NCBI GenBank assembly: GCA_949840465.1
Contig: CATKXE010000017.1
Location: forward strand, 1-47,768
Direction: 5' to 3'
DNA from: an uncultured Lachnospiraceae bacterium
Lineage (GTDB): Bacteria; Bacillota; Clostridia; Lachnospirales; Lachnospiraceae
DNA: 47,768 nt
In this document: positions 32,996-40,549 of the stretch, one piece after another
Numbering within the stretch: the stretch's first letter is position 1
Layout of the letters: every line of letters starts with the position of its first letter
Made by a program: the position numbers and the translations under genes
The notes under the pieces: generated by a model
What the model was told of the DNA's origin: nothing
Databases searched by the model: none
Seen by the model: the letters and a program-made list of their open reading frames with translations, nothing else

Positions 32996-34312
32996 TTATT
33001 CCGCAATTTCAGCCTGAAGCTCATCCAGCAGCTCCTGAACATTGCCGCCAAGCAATGCCTGCTGTTCTACATTAATAACGCCCTGTTTTACATCATCCCA
33101 TTCTGTTTTAGCGGTCGGATAGAAGTTACAGCTTCCTACGATATCAACCCAGCTTGCCATACTCTCATCTGCCTCTGCCAGAATCTCTCCGCCAGTAGAT
33201 GTAGCCGGCAGGAAACCTTCCATCAGAACCCATTCTGAATAGCGTTCATCTTCATAGAAGAAATCAAAGAATGTCTTGATCGCTTCTATTTCAGCGTCGG
33301 AATAGCCATTGTCAAAGCACATGAAACGATCCATAACGCCTGCGGAAACCGAATCATTCCCTCCGTTTGTCGGAATAGGAGCCACTTCATAGTTGATGGA
33401 ATATCCGCCGTCAGCAATATAGGTAGGAATGCTGTTCGGTCCAATCATCATAGCAACCTGTCCCGCTCCGAACATATCCTGAAGGTCATAACGGGTATCA
33501 TTGGCAGGATCACTGTTGGTATATCCGTCATTTACAAGGCTGATCGCATACTCAATCGCTTCTACGTTCTCCGCGCTGTTCAAAGCCCAGTTATTGTCAT
33601 CATCCACAAAACCGCCGCCATTGTTCCATGTATAGTAAGCAAATGCCGCCTGGCCTTCGTCAGTCGTCATATCAACGCCCCATGGATAGATCTTGGAATC
33701 ATAAGCCTTGATCGCCTTACACGCTTCGGTCAGCTCGTCCCATGTAGTGGGAACTTCCACATTGGCTGCTTTCAAAATATCCGCATTATAATACAGTGCG
33801 CGTGCGGAAGCCAGGTCCGGGATTGCCCAGATGGTGCCGTCTACATCGGACTGCTCCAAAAATGCAGGATACATCTTGTCATAGGTCTCTTTTGAAACAA
33901 ACTCTTCTGCCGGGAGCAGCAGATCGTCCGCCTGATAATTGGCAAACACGTCAATATTCAAGATATCCGGCGCGTCATTGTTGGAAATCCGGGTATTTAC
34001 TACGGTGTAAATATCATTCCATGATTCCACTTCTACTTTCAGATCAATGTCAGGATACTCTGCTGTAAAATCCTTTACAAAATCATCCCACCACTTTGTC
34101 GTGTTCTGCCCGTACTGGGCAGCAATGACATTGATGGCAACCCCTTCACCGGAACCGCCTTCGTCCGCGGTATCGGCTTCATCGGCTTCATCGGATTGAA
34201 CCTCCGGCGCGCTGCCGCCATCGCTGCTTTCACCGTTGTCTCCGCCGCCTCCACATGCTGCCAATCCACACACCAGGGTAAGGCTCAGGAACAATGCTGC
34301 AAACTTTCTCAT
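32996..34312 (-). CDS. Carbohydrate ABC transporter substrate-binding lipoprotein (family 1)
   Basis: Extracellular receptor of the CUT1 importer, 438 residues. It has a lipoprotein signal (MRKFAALFLSLTLVCGLAAC), an acidic Glu/Asp/Ala tether with short internal repeats, and a family 1 solute-binding fold: WWDDFVKDFTAEYPDIDLKV, DAPDILNIDVFANYQ, VPTTWDELTEACKAIKAYD, GAGQVAMMIGPNSIPTYI and EAIKTFFDFFYEDERYSEW. The ligand is probably a di- or oligosaccharide, not identifiable from sequence. The ribosome site AAAAGGAGG precedes ATG 34312. A LacI-type palindrome lies inside its promoter. Confidence 0.92.
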   Translation of the reverse strand: MRKFAALFLSLTLVCGLAACGGGGDNGESSDGGSAPEVQSDEADEADTADEGGSGEGVAINVIAAQYGQNTTKWWDDFVKDFTAEYPDIDLKVEVESWNDIYTVVNTRISNNDAPDILNIDVFANYQADDLLLPAEEFVSKETYDKMYPAFLEQSDVDGTIWAIPDLASARALYYNADILKAANVEVPTTWDELTEACKAIKAYDSKIYPWGVDMTTDEGQAAFAYYTWNNGGGFVDDDNNWALNSAENVEAIEYAISLVNDGYTNSDPANDTRYDLQDMFGAGQVAMMIGPNSIPTYIADGGYSINYEVAPIPTNGGNDSVSAGVMDRFMCFDNGYSDAEIEAIKTFFDFFYEDERYSEWVLMEGFLPATSTGGEILAEADESMASWVDIVGSCNFYPTAKTEWDDVKQGVINVEQQALLGGNVQELLDELQAEIAE

Positions 34313-34373
34313 AACTTAAGTCCTCCTTTTTGTTTTGTCTGGTTGTCTCTGTCTTCCAGAGTAAGTAATTAAA

Positions 34374-34402
34374 AGTATAGCATGCGAAACGTTTTTAGTC
34401 AA
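34374..34402 (-). promoter_or_regulatory. Promoter of CUT1 importer with LacI-type operator between -35 and -10
   Basis: Minus-strand TTGACT (34397-34402), 17-base spacer, TATACT (34374-34379). The spacer contains the perfect palindrome AAACGTTT (34387-34394) inside GCGAAACGTTTTT, matching the CGAAACGTTTCG pattern found at 6702-6935. Placement within the core promoter fits direct repression. Confidence 0.75.
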
Positions 34403-34567
34403 TATAAACAAAAAAAAAACTTTTTCGCAGACTTTTTATGCAATTTGTATAATCCTATAGCCCTTCTATCTCTTCAATTTCTCCCGGGTAAACACCCAAA
34501 AAATTTAGGACAGCTTTCCGATATTCAGTCTCTGCAAAGTTTCTCCGAGGCAGGGAGTCCAAATATT

Positions 34568-35536
34568 TTAATACATATTTTCCAGCAGTTCTTTCAGCTC
34601 CACCTGAATCTCCCCTTCCTTTAAATTATGATTCCCTGTAAAGCGAATCAGTTGAACACCGCCGTTCTTTATATCGCCTGTTTCCATATCTTGATCCAAA
34701 ATACCCTGATAAACCCTGTTGCATGTCTCCTCCCATAAATTTTCTTTGTTTTTCCACTTAGGGCTGTTTAAGGGATTAGGCATATGTCGTTTTTGTTCAT
34801 TCATATGCCCGTTTGTTCCAAAACAAAAGCACATAATACATTGCTGGATAAATAACTGCATTCTATTTTTTGCTCCTGCTACATCCTGATATTTTCCCTC
34901 CTTCGATTGATACTTGCATTCTAATGCCTTTGCATATAATCTGCCATCCAGATTATAAACAACTAAAATATCCGGTGTCGCGTTCATCATCATTTTTGCA
35001 ATATCCAATCCTGCCTTGATTCCTATTTGCTGTTTTTCTTCATCAGTTATGCTATCACTATTTTCTTTCATTAATTTGCTTACTTCATTACCATAAGCCT
35101 CTTTGACAGCCCCTTGCCAAAACGTTTGCCCTATATAGCTACTACGCAATTTGGGCTGATTACTTAACAGTCGATCAATCTCTTCTTTGGCTTTCACAGC
35201 CCCAAGCTGGAAATCCAGACAGAAGTGCAGAACTTTCTCGTTAAACTCAGATTCTTCCCCGTTCTTATTATTTTGGAAATACTTCCAATAATCACGCATC
35301 AAGGATGCTTCATAGTATACATCTATGATTTCAACATCCTGAGTGTCTTCCAGTTCCAGGCATTTCCTTACTGTCTGATCAATATATTCTCCATTTTTTC
35401 CCCCTGTTTCTTTCCGCTTTTTTTTGAGAAACACAAGATACAAAAACAGTGCAAATTGACGTTCTTCTCTGCATATACTGTCATCCTTACTTAAAAAATT
35501 TTTTAATGTTCCTTCTTTTTCAAAAAGTACTTCCAT
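34568..35536 (-). CDS. Uncharacterised protein with PD-(D/E)XK nuclease-like motif
   Basis: A 322-residue protein I do not recognise by family. Near residues 187-210 it has TPDILVVYNLDGRLYAKA followed by LECKYQS, which fits the PD-x(n)-ExK active-site pattern of PD-(D/E)XK nucleases, such as restriction or repair enzymes. The N-terminal 150 residues look alpha-helical and charged. No methyltransferase, toxin or defence partner is adjacent. The gene is visibly richer in A+T than its neighbours, which suggests acquisition by transfer. AGGAGGG precedes ATG 35536. Nuclease activity is inferred from the motif only. Confidence 0.6.
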   Translation of the reverse strand: MEVLFEKEGTLKNFLSKDDSICREERQFALFLYLVFLKKKRKETGGKNGEYIDQTVRKCLELEDTQDVEIIDVYYEASLMRDYWKYFQNNKNGEESEFNEKVLHFCLDFQLGAVKAKEEIDRLLSNQPKLRSSYIGQTFWQGAVKEAYGNEVSKLMKENSDSITDEEKQQIGIKAGLDIAKMMMNATPDILVVYNLDGRLYAKALECKYQSKEGKYQDVAGAKNRMQLFIQQCIMCFCFGTNGHMNEQKRHMPNPLNSPKWKNKENLWEETCNRVYQGILDQDMETGDIKNGGVQLIRFTGNHNLKEGEIQVELKELLENMY

Positions 35537-35570
35537 GGGTAATCCCTCCTGCTAAGCATGCCTGCTACCT

Positions 35571-37151
35571 CTACTGCCGGATATCCACAATACCGGTCTT
35601 TATCATATATTCATCAAATTCCCACAGCCCGCCGGTATCGCACAAATTCAGATACATGTTTCCCAGATCTCTTTCATTTGTAATCCACGCCATTTTTATC
35701 TGGACGCTTTCCCCCGGCCTTAAGGCAGGAATATAGTTTCCGCCCATGCCATAATCCACATTCAGGGAACCATATATCCTGTCTCTGCCGGTGAATCCCG
35801 TCTGCTCTATAGCATCGTATGCCTGTCCGGATATTTCGTCATAGCCGCCTCCCGCTACATCATTCATTTCACCGTCGTATGAATAAATCCGATACTCATC
35901 CTCTGTCTCCTGGATCAGAAGAATATTTCCGTTATAGCATACATTATGAATTTCCTTACTGCCCTGATTGGTATAGGATGCTGTAACCAGCACCAGTTTT
36001 TGGACTTCCTCCTCTGTCCTGATGGTTTCATCCAGAGTCTGGATTCCATCCCCTCTCTTTATATAAGATAACTGGTTTTTCAGGAGCTTCCCATCCGGCC
36101 CGATATTGCTTTTGCATTTCTCTGCAATCTGATCCCCCTCCAGCAGGGACAGGTCATCTGAAATCTCCACGGAATCTACCTTGACCTCAACATTAATTTC
36201 AGGATCCTCATAAGATGAAACAGCATTTCCATCTGTATCATTCCCCGAGACTTCCAGCGGAAACGCCTTTCCAATCTCATGGACGGCAATTTCATTTTTA
36301 GGAACAGACGTTGAAAATCCGTCCCTCTCTGATCCTGATTCCGTATTCTGTCCGATAAATTCACTCCACTTCCATACCTCAGAAGTATCCAGCATTTCTC
36401 CTGTCTCGACTAGTTTGATGCCGGAAGCAGTCTTATATGCATCCTCCTTCGTCACATCCTCTCCGATGTACATGACCAGAATCCGATACACTTCCGGGCA
36501 GAGCAGATAAATCTTTTGGGAATATCCGTTTTCTTCCATCCGCATATAGATTCCTTCATGTTCACCGAAGTCTGTTTTTTCCTTCTCAACAACATTTGTA
36601 TCCGTAATATTGAGTTCATTGCTTTCTGTATCAAGAAGAAGCGTATTAAATGAAAATCCTTCTTTTGTCTGATCATCCTCGTACTCCAGATGGTATTGTT
36701 CTTCATCCCAATGCATCCCCTCCGGTATATAGTCCGCCTGGATCCTGACGTCTGAAATTTTTTCCGGGAGCGGGACGCTCTTATCCTCATCCGCCGCAGT
36801 TGTAATCTCGGTCACAACACCATACCTTCCGTTTTCTTCCATGCTTAAATGATAGAGACTCACCGCTGCAAATCCCACCATGCCGATTGACATGCATGCC
36901 GCCAATACAGCCGCTGCTGCCTGCCTGAATGTCCATGGGTGTTTTCTCCTCTTTCCGTTTCCGGCAGCTTCGGTATACGTATCCGGACGCAGTCCGCCCG
37001 TCCCGCAGGGATATGAATTACGGGATGCCCTTTGGGTATACGTATTCGGACGCAGTCCGCCCATCTGCTTTTCTACTTCGTCCAAAATCATCTGATGGAT
37101 AAACTCCGGGGGATCCGGGTACTGCTGTTTTAAATCTTCCAATTTCACCAT
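35571..37151 (-). CDS. Membrane anti-sigma-factor-like protein (DUF4179/DUF4367-like)
   Basis: Partner of the ECF sigma factor at 37145, probably holding it at the membrane until a signal arrives. The 526-residue protein has a short cytoplasmic N-terminus (1-73), one membrane helix (about 77-99) and a large extracellular part of about 420 residues. The latter contains two DUF4179-like beta-rich segments (VRIQADYIPEGMHWD and LRPGESVQIKMAWIT). The cytoplasmic part carries two copies of GGLRPxTYT at residues 31-39 and 52-60, encoded by a tandem DNA repeat. ATG 37151 overlaps the sigma gene end by 7 bases. Anti-sigma function is inferred from gene order and topology. Confidence 0.8.
   Translation of the reverse strand: MVKLEDLKQQYPDPPEFIHQMILDEVEKQMGGLRPNTYTQRASRNSYPCGTGGLRPDTYTEAAGNGKRRKHPWTFRQAAAAVLAACMSIGMVGFAAVSLYHLSMEENGRYGVVTEITTAADEDKSVPLPEKISDVRIQADYIPEGMHWDEEQYHLEYEDDQTKEGFSFNTLLLDTESNELNITDTNVVEKEKTDFGEHEGIYMRMEENGYSQKIYLLCPEVYRILVMYIGEDVTKEDAYKTASGIKLVETGEMLDTSEVWKWSEFIGQNTESGSERDGFSTSVPKNEIAVHEIGKAFPLEVSGNDTDGNAVSSYEDPEINVEVKVDSVEISDDLSLLEGDQIAEKCKSNIGPDGKLLKNQLSYIKRGDGIQTLDETIRTEEEVQKLVLVTASYTNQGSKEIHNVCYNGNILLIQETEDEYRIYSYDGEMNDVAGGGYDEISGQAYDAIEQTGFTGRDRIYGSLNVDYGMGGNYIPALRPGESVQIKMAWITNERDLGNMYLNLCDTGGLWEFDEYMIKTGIVDIRQ
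36973..37065. repeat. 63-bp-period tandem repeat inside the anti-sigma gene
   Basis: Two copies of a segment beginning GTATACGTAT and containing CGGACGCAGTCCG start at 36973 and 37036, 63 bases apart, so the reading frame is kept (21 codons). The unit contains short palindromes such as CGGACGCAGTCCG and GGGATGCCC. A related 61-bp unit lies at 47688-47768. Confidence 0.85.
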
Positions 37152-37627
37152 TCCACCTCCATATACTTCAATGTATTCCTGAGCTTGGCTCTTGCACGTG
37201 CAAGACGCTTCTGGACAGCTCCCTCTGATATTTCTAAAATTGCGGAAATCTCCCTGACGCTGAATTCCTCCACATAATACAGGGTGGTCACGATCCGCAG
37301 TTCCTCCTTAAGCCGCCTGAGCGCATCGTAAAGAGGACCGTAGTCCTTTCGCTCCGGCGCCGCCATTGCCGCGGCCTCGGAGCAGTTTTCCAGCGACACC
37401 TGCCTGCTGCCCCTGCGCAGTATGTTGTAGCACTCATTCATCAAAATCCGCATCAGCCATGTCCTGGCATACTTATCCTGTTTCAAACCCTCCACCTTTC
37501 CGAAAGCCTTGACAATCGTTTCCTGTATGGCGTCCGCACAGTCATCATCCTCTTTTAAAACAGACTTTGCCGTGGCATACATCTGTTTTTCAGAAGCAAT
37601 GATCAGGTTCCCCAACTGTTCTTTTGT
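37145..37627 (-). CDS. ECF-type RNA polymerase sigma factor
   Basis: Alternative sigma factor of 160 residues. Region 2 (about 20-85) has DDDCADAIQETIVKAFGKVE and ARTWLMRILMNECYNILRR; region 4 (about 105-155) has VTTLYYVEEFSVREISAIL and SEGAVQKRLARARAKLR. GTG 37627 is the likely start, with AAAGGAG 10 bases upstream; the frame to 37666 is unlikely. It is followed by, and overlaps, the membrane anti-sigma-like gene. It may direct its own promoter through a CGTCTA -10-like element. Confidence 0.93.
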   Translation of the reverse strand, partial: TKEQLGNLIIASEKQMYATAKSVLKEDDDCADAIQETIVKAFGKVEGLKQDKYARTWLMRILMNECYNILRRGSRQVSLENCSEAAAMAAPERKDYGPLYDALRRLKEELRIVTTLYYVEEFSVREISAILEISEGAVQKRLARARAKLRNTLKYMEVEW

Positions 37628-37681
37628 CACGCATTTCCATCTCCTTTCCACCGGCCGGTTTCTCATTTGCTGTACATCTAT

Positions 37682-37687
37682 TAGACG
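37682..37687 (-). promoter_or_regulatory. Possible ECF -10 element (CGTCTA) before the sigma gene
   Basis: CGTCTA on the minus strand is a typical ECF -10 core and lies about 55 bases before the start codon. A matching -35 (AAC-type) is not clear at the expected distance, so autoregulation is tentative. Confidence 0.4.
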
Positions 37688-37763
37688 TTTTCGCGAGGAA
37701 AATATCCCTAATGGATATAATTTTTCTATTGGAGGCGTGAATAAGGTATTGTAAACAAAATAA

Positions 37764-37784
37764 GGGAGCCGAAAATCGGCTCCC
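37764..37784 (-). terminator. Terminator after the iron alcohol dehydrogenase gene
   Basis: GGGAGCCGA (37764-37772) pairs perfectly with TCGGCTCCC (37776-37784). The minus-strand side continues into TTATTTTG. It ends transcripts coming from the BMC region. Confidence 0.8.
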
Positions 37785-37837
37785 TGCTATTTATCTTTCT
37801 TTGCTTCCACTCTTTATCTTGTCCATTTTTACCGGAT

Positions 37838-38983
37838 TTACCATAACTCTTCATAAATCTTCATGATATCCGCCTTGCTCGGCACACGCGGATTGGTGGC
37901 CGTACATCCGTCGGCCAATGCGGCGTCCGCCATGCGGTCAATCGCGGCAAAATACGCTTCTTTGGATATCTTCTCCATCTGGGAGATGGACAGCGGGATA
38001 TCCATTTCCTTCATCATGAACTGCACCCAGTTGACAAGGGATCGCACAGTCATGATCTTATTATAGCTGCTTAAGCCCAATATCTGCGCCACGGTGGAAT
38101 ACCGTTTTACGGCTGGCAGATAGTCGGTCTGGCTTTTGCTGTGCTTATTGATATCACTGTTGAACTCAATAATATGCGGAAGAAGCATGGCGTTGGCCCG
38201 GCCATGAGGAATGTGGAAAGTAGCGCCTAACTGGTGCGCCATCCCATGATTCAGTCCCAATGACGCGGAATTAAACGCCAGCCCCGCCAGACAGGAAGCA
38301 GAATGCATCTTCTGCCGGGCATGGGTATCACTGCCGTCCAGATATGCCCGAAGCAGGAATACGCCGCAGATTTCGATGGATTTCTCCGCAAGGGCAGTGG
38401 AAAAATCGTTGCGGTTCGTACTGACACAGGCTTCCAGCGCATGGGTAAATACATCCATCCCAGTATCCGCCGTCACGGCAGGAGGAACGCTTTTCACCAG
38501 TTCCGCATCCAAAATAGCCTCATCCGGAGTCATATCATAGGATACCAGCGGATATTTCATCTGTTCTTTTGGATCTGATACGACCGCAAAGGAAGTAACT
38601 TCCGAACCCGTTCCGCTGGTGGTAGGAATGGCAATCAGGCCTACTTCCCCATAGTGATCCACGCGGAGGGCAAACTCCCGAATCGACTTGGAGGAATCAA
38701 TCGCAGAACCGCCGCCCACTGCAACGATCACATCCGGCTTATATTCCAGCATCCTTTTCACGCCTATGGAGATTTTTTCAATGGGCGGATCCGGAACCAC
38801 ATCCTGAAAGATTTCAAATTCCTTCCGTCCCTTTTTCAGAGGATCCGTCACCAGATTGATCATACTGCTCTGCGCCATAAACGGATCTGTGATGACCAGT
38901 ACCCTTTGATAGGGGATTTCCGCCAGCCGCTCCAATGCCTGATCACCAAAATATATCTTTGTCTTGATATCAAAACTTTTCAT
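37838..38983 (-). CDS. Iron-dependent alcohol dehydrogenase (PduQ/FucO-like)
   Basis: Group III alcohol dehydrogenase of 381 residues that interconverts an aldehyde and alcohol with NAD(H), probably propionaldehyde/1-propanol or lactaldehyde/1,2-propanediol. The NAD-binding part has VAVGGGSAIDSSKSI near 90 and PTTSGTGSEVTSFAV near 137; metal ligands are in ADTGMDVFTHALEA near 190 and LNHGMAHQLGATFHIPHGRA near 260-280. No encapsulation helix is seen at the N-terminus, so it may stay outside the shell or be carried by a partner. It is separated from the BMC core by the DeoR regulator gene but lies on the same strand. Confidence 0.88.
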   Translation of the reverse strand: MKSFDIKTKIYFGDQALERLAEIPYQRVLVITDPFMAQSSMINLVTDPLKKGRKEFEIFQDVVPDPPIEKISIGVKRMLEYKPDVIVAVGGGSAIDSSKSIREFALRVDHYGEVGLIAIPTTSGTGSEVTSFAVVSDPKEQMKYPLVSYDMTPDEAILDAELVKSVPPAVTADTGMDVFTHALEACVSTNRNDFSTALAEKSIEICGVFLLRAYLDGSDTHARQKMHSASCLAGLAFNSASLGLNHGMAHQLGATFHIPHGRANAMLLPHIIEFNSDINKHSKSQTDYLPAVKRYSTVAQILGLSSYNKIMTVRSLVNWVQFMMKEMDIPLSISQMEKISKEAYFAAIDRMADAALADGCTATNPRVPSKADIMKIYEELW

Positions 38984-39146
38984 CGTTCCTCTATTCCTTT
39001 CTGACAGAAAAGCTTTTCAGGAATCGCTTCTCTGCCTTTTTCGGAATATTATTTTCATTGCCACTATGATTTCAGGAACTGCCATAAAGTCGAATGTACA
39101 TGCAGGCATATCACCCAGCTTCTCTGAATTCCTTGTCGACAATTCC

Positions 39147-39911
39147 TCATTTTGGATAGATGCACTCCACTCCCGCCGCCTCCAATACCTGAAGCCACCT
39201 GGCGTCCGGCTCCTCATCCGTCACAACAGATGTGATATCGCCAAGCCCTGCAATCGTGTTAAATGCAACCTTCCCAAATTTGCTGCCGTCTACCACAAGG
39301 ATTCTCTCCCTGGCAGATTCCAGCATGGTTCTTTTATTATCCGCATGAAGTTCATCCGAATCTGTTATCCCCGCATCAAGGTCAATCCCTTTGCAGGAAA
39401 TCACTGCCTTATCCACATGATACGCCCTCAGCATCCGGTCGGTCTGAGGGCCGACCAGGGCAAAAGACCCTTCTCTCGATACACCGCCGGTAGAAAGTAT
39501 ATGCCAGTCCGGCACATCAAGCAGCTCAATGATGATCTCCACGGAATTTGTGATGACCGTCAGATTCTTCTTGTCCTTCAATGCTTTCACAACATATACG
39601 GCTGTGGAACTGGCGTCCAGCATGATGCTGTCGCCGTCCTTTACCATCTTATTAAACAGACCGGCGATACGCTGCTTTCCGATCACGTTGTGATTTTTCC
39701 TGACTTTAAACGGCAGATCAATATCTGTATTCTCATTGATGACTGCACCGCCGTAGCTTTTGATCGCATACCCGTCGTTCACAAGCTTTTCCAGATCCCT
39801 GCGTATGGTTTCTTCCGATACTTTGTAGAACTGGCTTAATTCGCTTACTACCACGCGGCGTTCTGCCTGTAGCTTTTCCAGAATCTCATTCCGTCTCTCA
39901 ATCGCAAGCAC
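39147..39911 (-). CDS. DeoR-family transcriptional regulator of the BMC region
   Basis: Sugar-phosphate responsive repressor of 254 residues. The N-terminal helix-turn-helix is RRNEILEKLQAERRVVVSEL followed by VSEETIRRDLEKLVNDGY; the C-terminal sensor has MLDASSTAVYVVKAL, TNSVEIIIELL, STGGVSREGSFALVGP and DGSKFGKVAFNTI. The likely start is GTG 39911 with GGAGG 7 bases upstream. DeoR proteins of this kind often respond to rhamnulose- or fuculose-1-phosphate; the ligand is inferred from context. It sits at the end of the shell gene run, as in related fucose/rhamnose microcompartment loci. Confidence 0.91.
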   Translation of the reverse strand: MLAIERRNEILEKLQAERRVVVSELSQFYKVSEETIRRDLEKLVNDGYAIKSYGGAVINENTDIDLPFKVRKNHNVIGKQRIAGLFNKMVKDGDSIMLDASSTAVYVVKALKDKKNLTVITNSVEIIIELLDVPDWHILSTGGVSREGSFALVGPQTDRMLRAYHVDKAVISCKGIDLDAGITDSDELHADNKRTMLESARERILVVDGSKFGKVAFNTIAGLGDITSVVTDEEPDARWLQVLEAAGVECIYPK

Positions 39912-40000
39912 CGTACCGCCTCCCAGCTGTTTTTTCTCCTCTGCTCCTTATGCAGCAAAATACATACCCGTCTGCTGCTTTGGCAGCCGCTGTTTTTCAA

Positions 40001-40549
40001 CTATAAAATCGCATTGCGTATCTGTGCGTCCGGATGTGCGATTACTGAGGAATCCAGGAACATCCCGTCCTTTGCGGTGACTGATTTTGCCCGCTCAATG
40101 GCCGCCTCTACGGCTGCCACCTCTCCGGTCAGCATCAGGTAAGATTTCCCGCACATTCCTCTTGCAATCCGAAGTTCTACAAGATCTACAATGGCTGTTT
40201 TTGCAGCTTCATCCGCTGCCACAATGATCGAAGTCGCATCATATGTTTCCATGATTCCAAGGGCCGAAACCTCTTCGATTGCCGCTGCCCCATAGATTGC
40301 CGGAAAAATGGATTCGTGTGGGTTACCGAGTACAAAACTGTTGATCAAATGCATGCCATGTAATGTCTTTGCCGCTTCCACAGCCGCGTTGACAGCGCTC
40401 AGATCTCCTGAAATGATGACGATATATTTCCCCGGACATACGGTCTGTGCTTCGATGATGCTGACTTCAGAGGTCTTTACCATGGCGTCCGCCGCCACGA
40501 CTCCTGCTGAAACAGTCTTATATTCTACCATTCCAATTGCCTTACTCAT
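40001..40549 (-). CDS. pduT: Tandem-domain BMC-T shell protein, PduT-like with Fe-S cysteine
   Basis: Microcompartment shell trimer subunit of 182 residues with two BMC domains: the first about residues 1-90 (AIGMVEYKTVSAGVVAADAM, IISGDLSAVNAAVEAAK) and the second about 94-182 (ALGIMETYDATSIIVAADEA, LMLTGEVAAVEAAIERAK). Cys38 in TVCPGKY is at the position of the PduT cysteine that binds a [4Fe-4S] cluster at the trimer pore. It overlaps the PduS-like gene by 4 bases (ATGA), so the two are produced together and probably form an electron path across the shell. Confidence 0.9.
   Translation of the reverse strand: MSKAIGMVEYKTVSAGVVAADAMVKTSEVSIIEAQTVCPGKYIVIISGDLSAVNAAVEAAKTLHGMHLINSFVLGNPHESIFPAIYGAAAIEEVSALGIMETYDATSIIVAADEAAKTAIVDLVELRIARGMCGKSYLMLTGEVAAVEAAIERAKSVTAKDGMFLDSSVIAHPDAQIRNAIL

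Noticed and set aside
34160..34200. Short repeats (CGGCTTCAT) resembling a small tandem array
   Set aside because: They encode the acidic Asp/Glu/Ala linker of the CUT1 receptor; spacing and length do not fit CRISPR or a mobile repeat.
34383..34397. CcpA catabolite-response (cre) site
   Set aside because: The central CG palindrome fits LacI-type sites but the outer TGNAAN layout of cre is not met.
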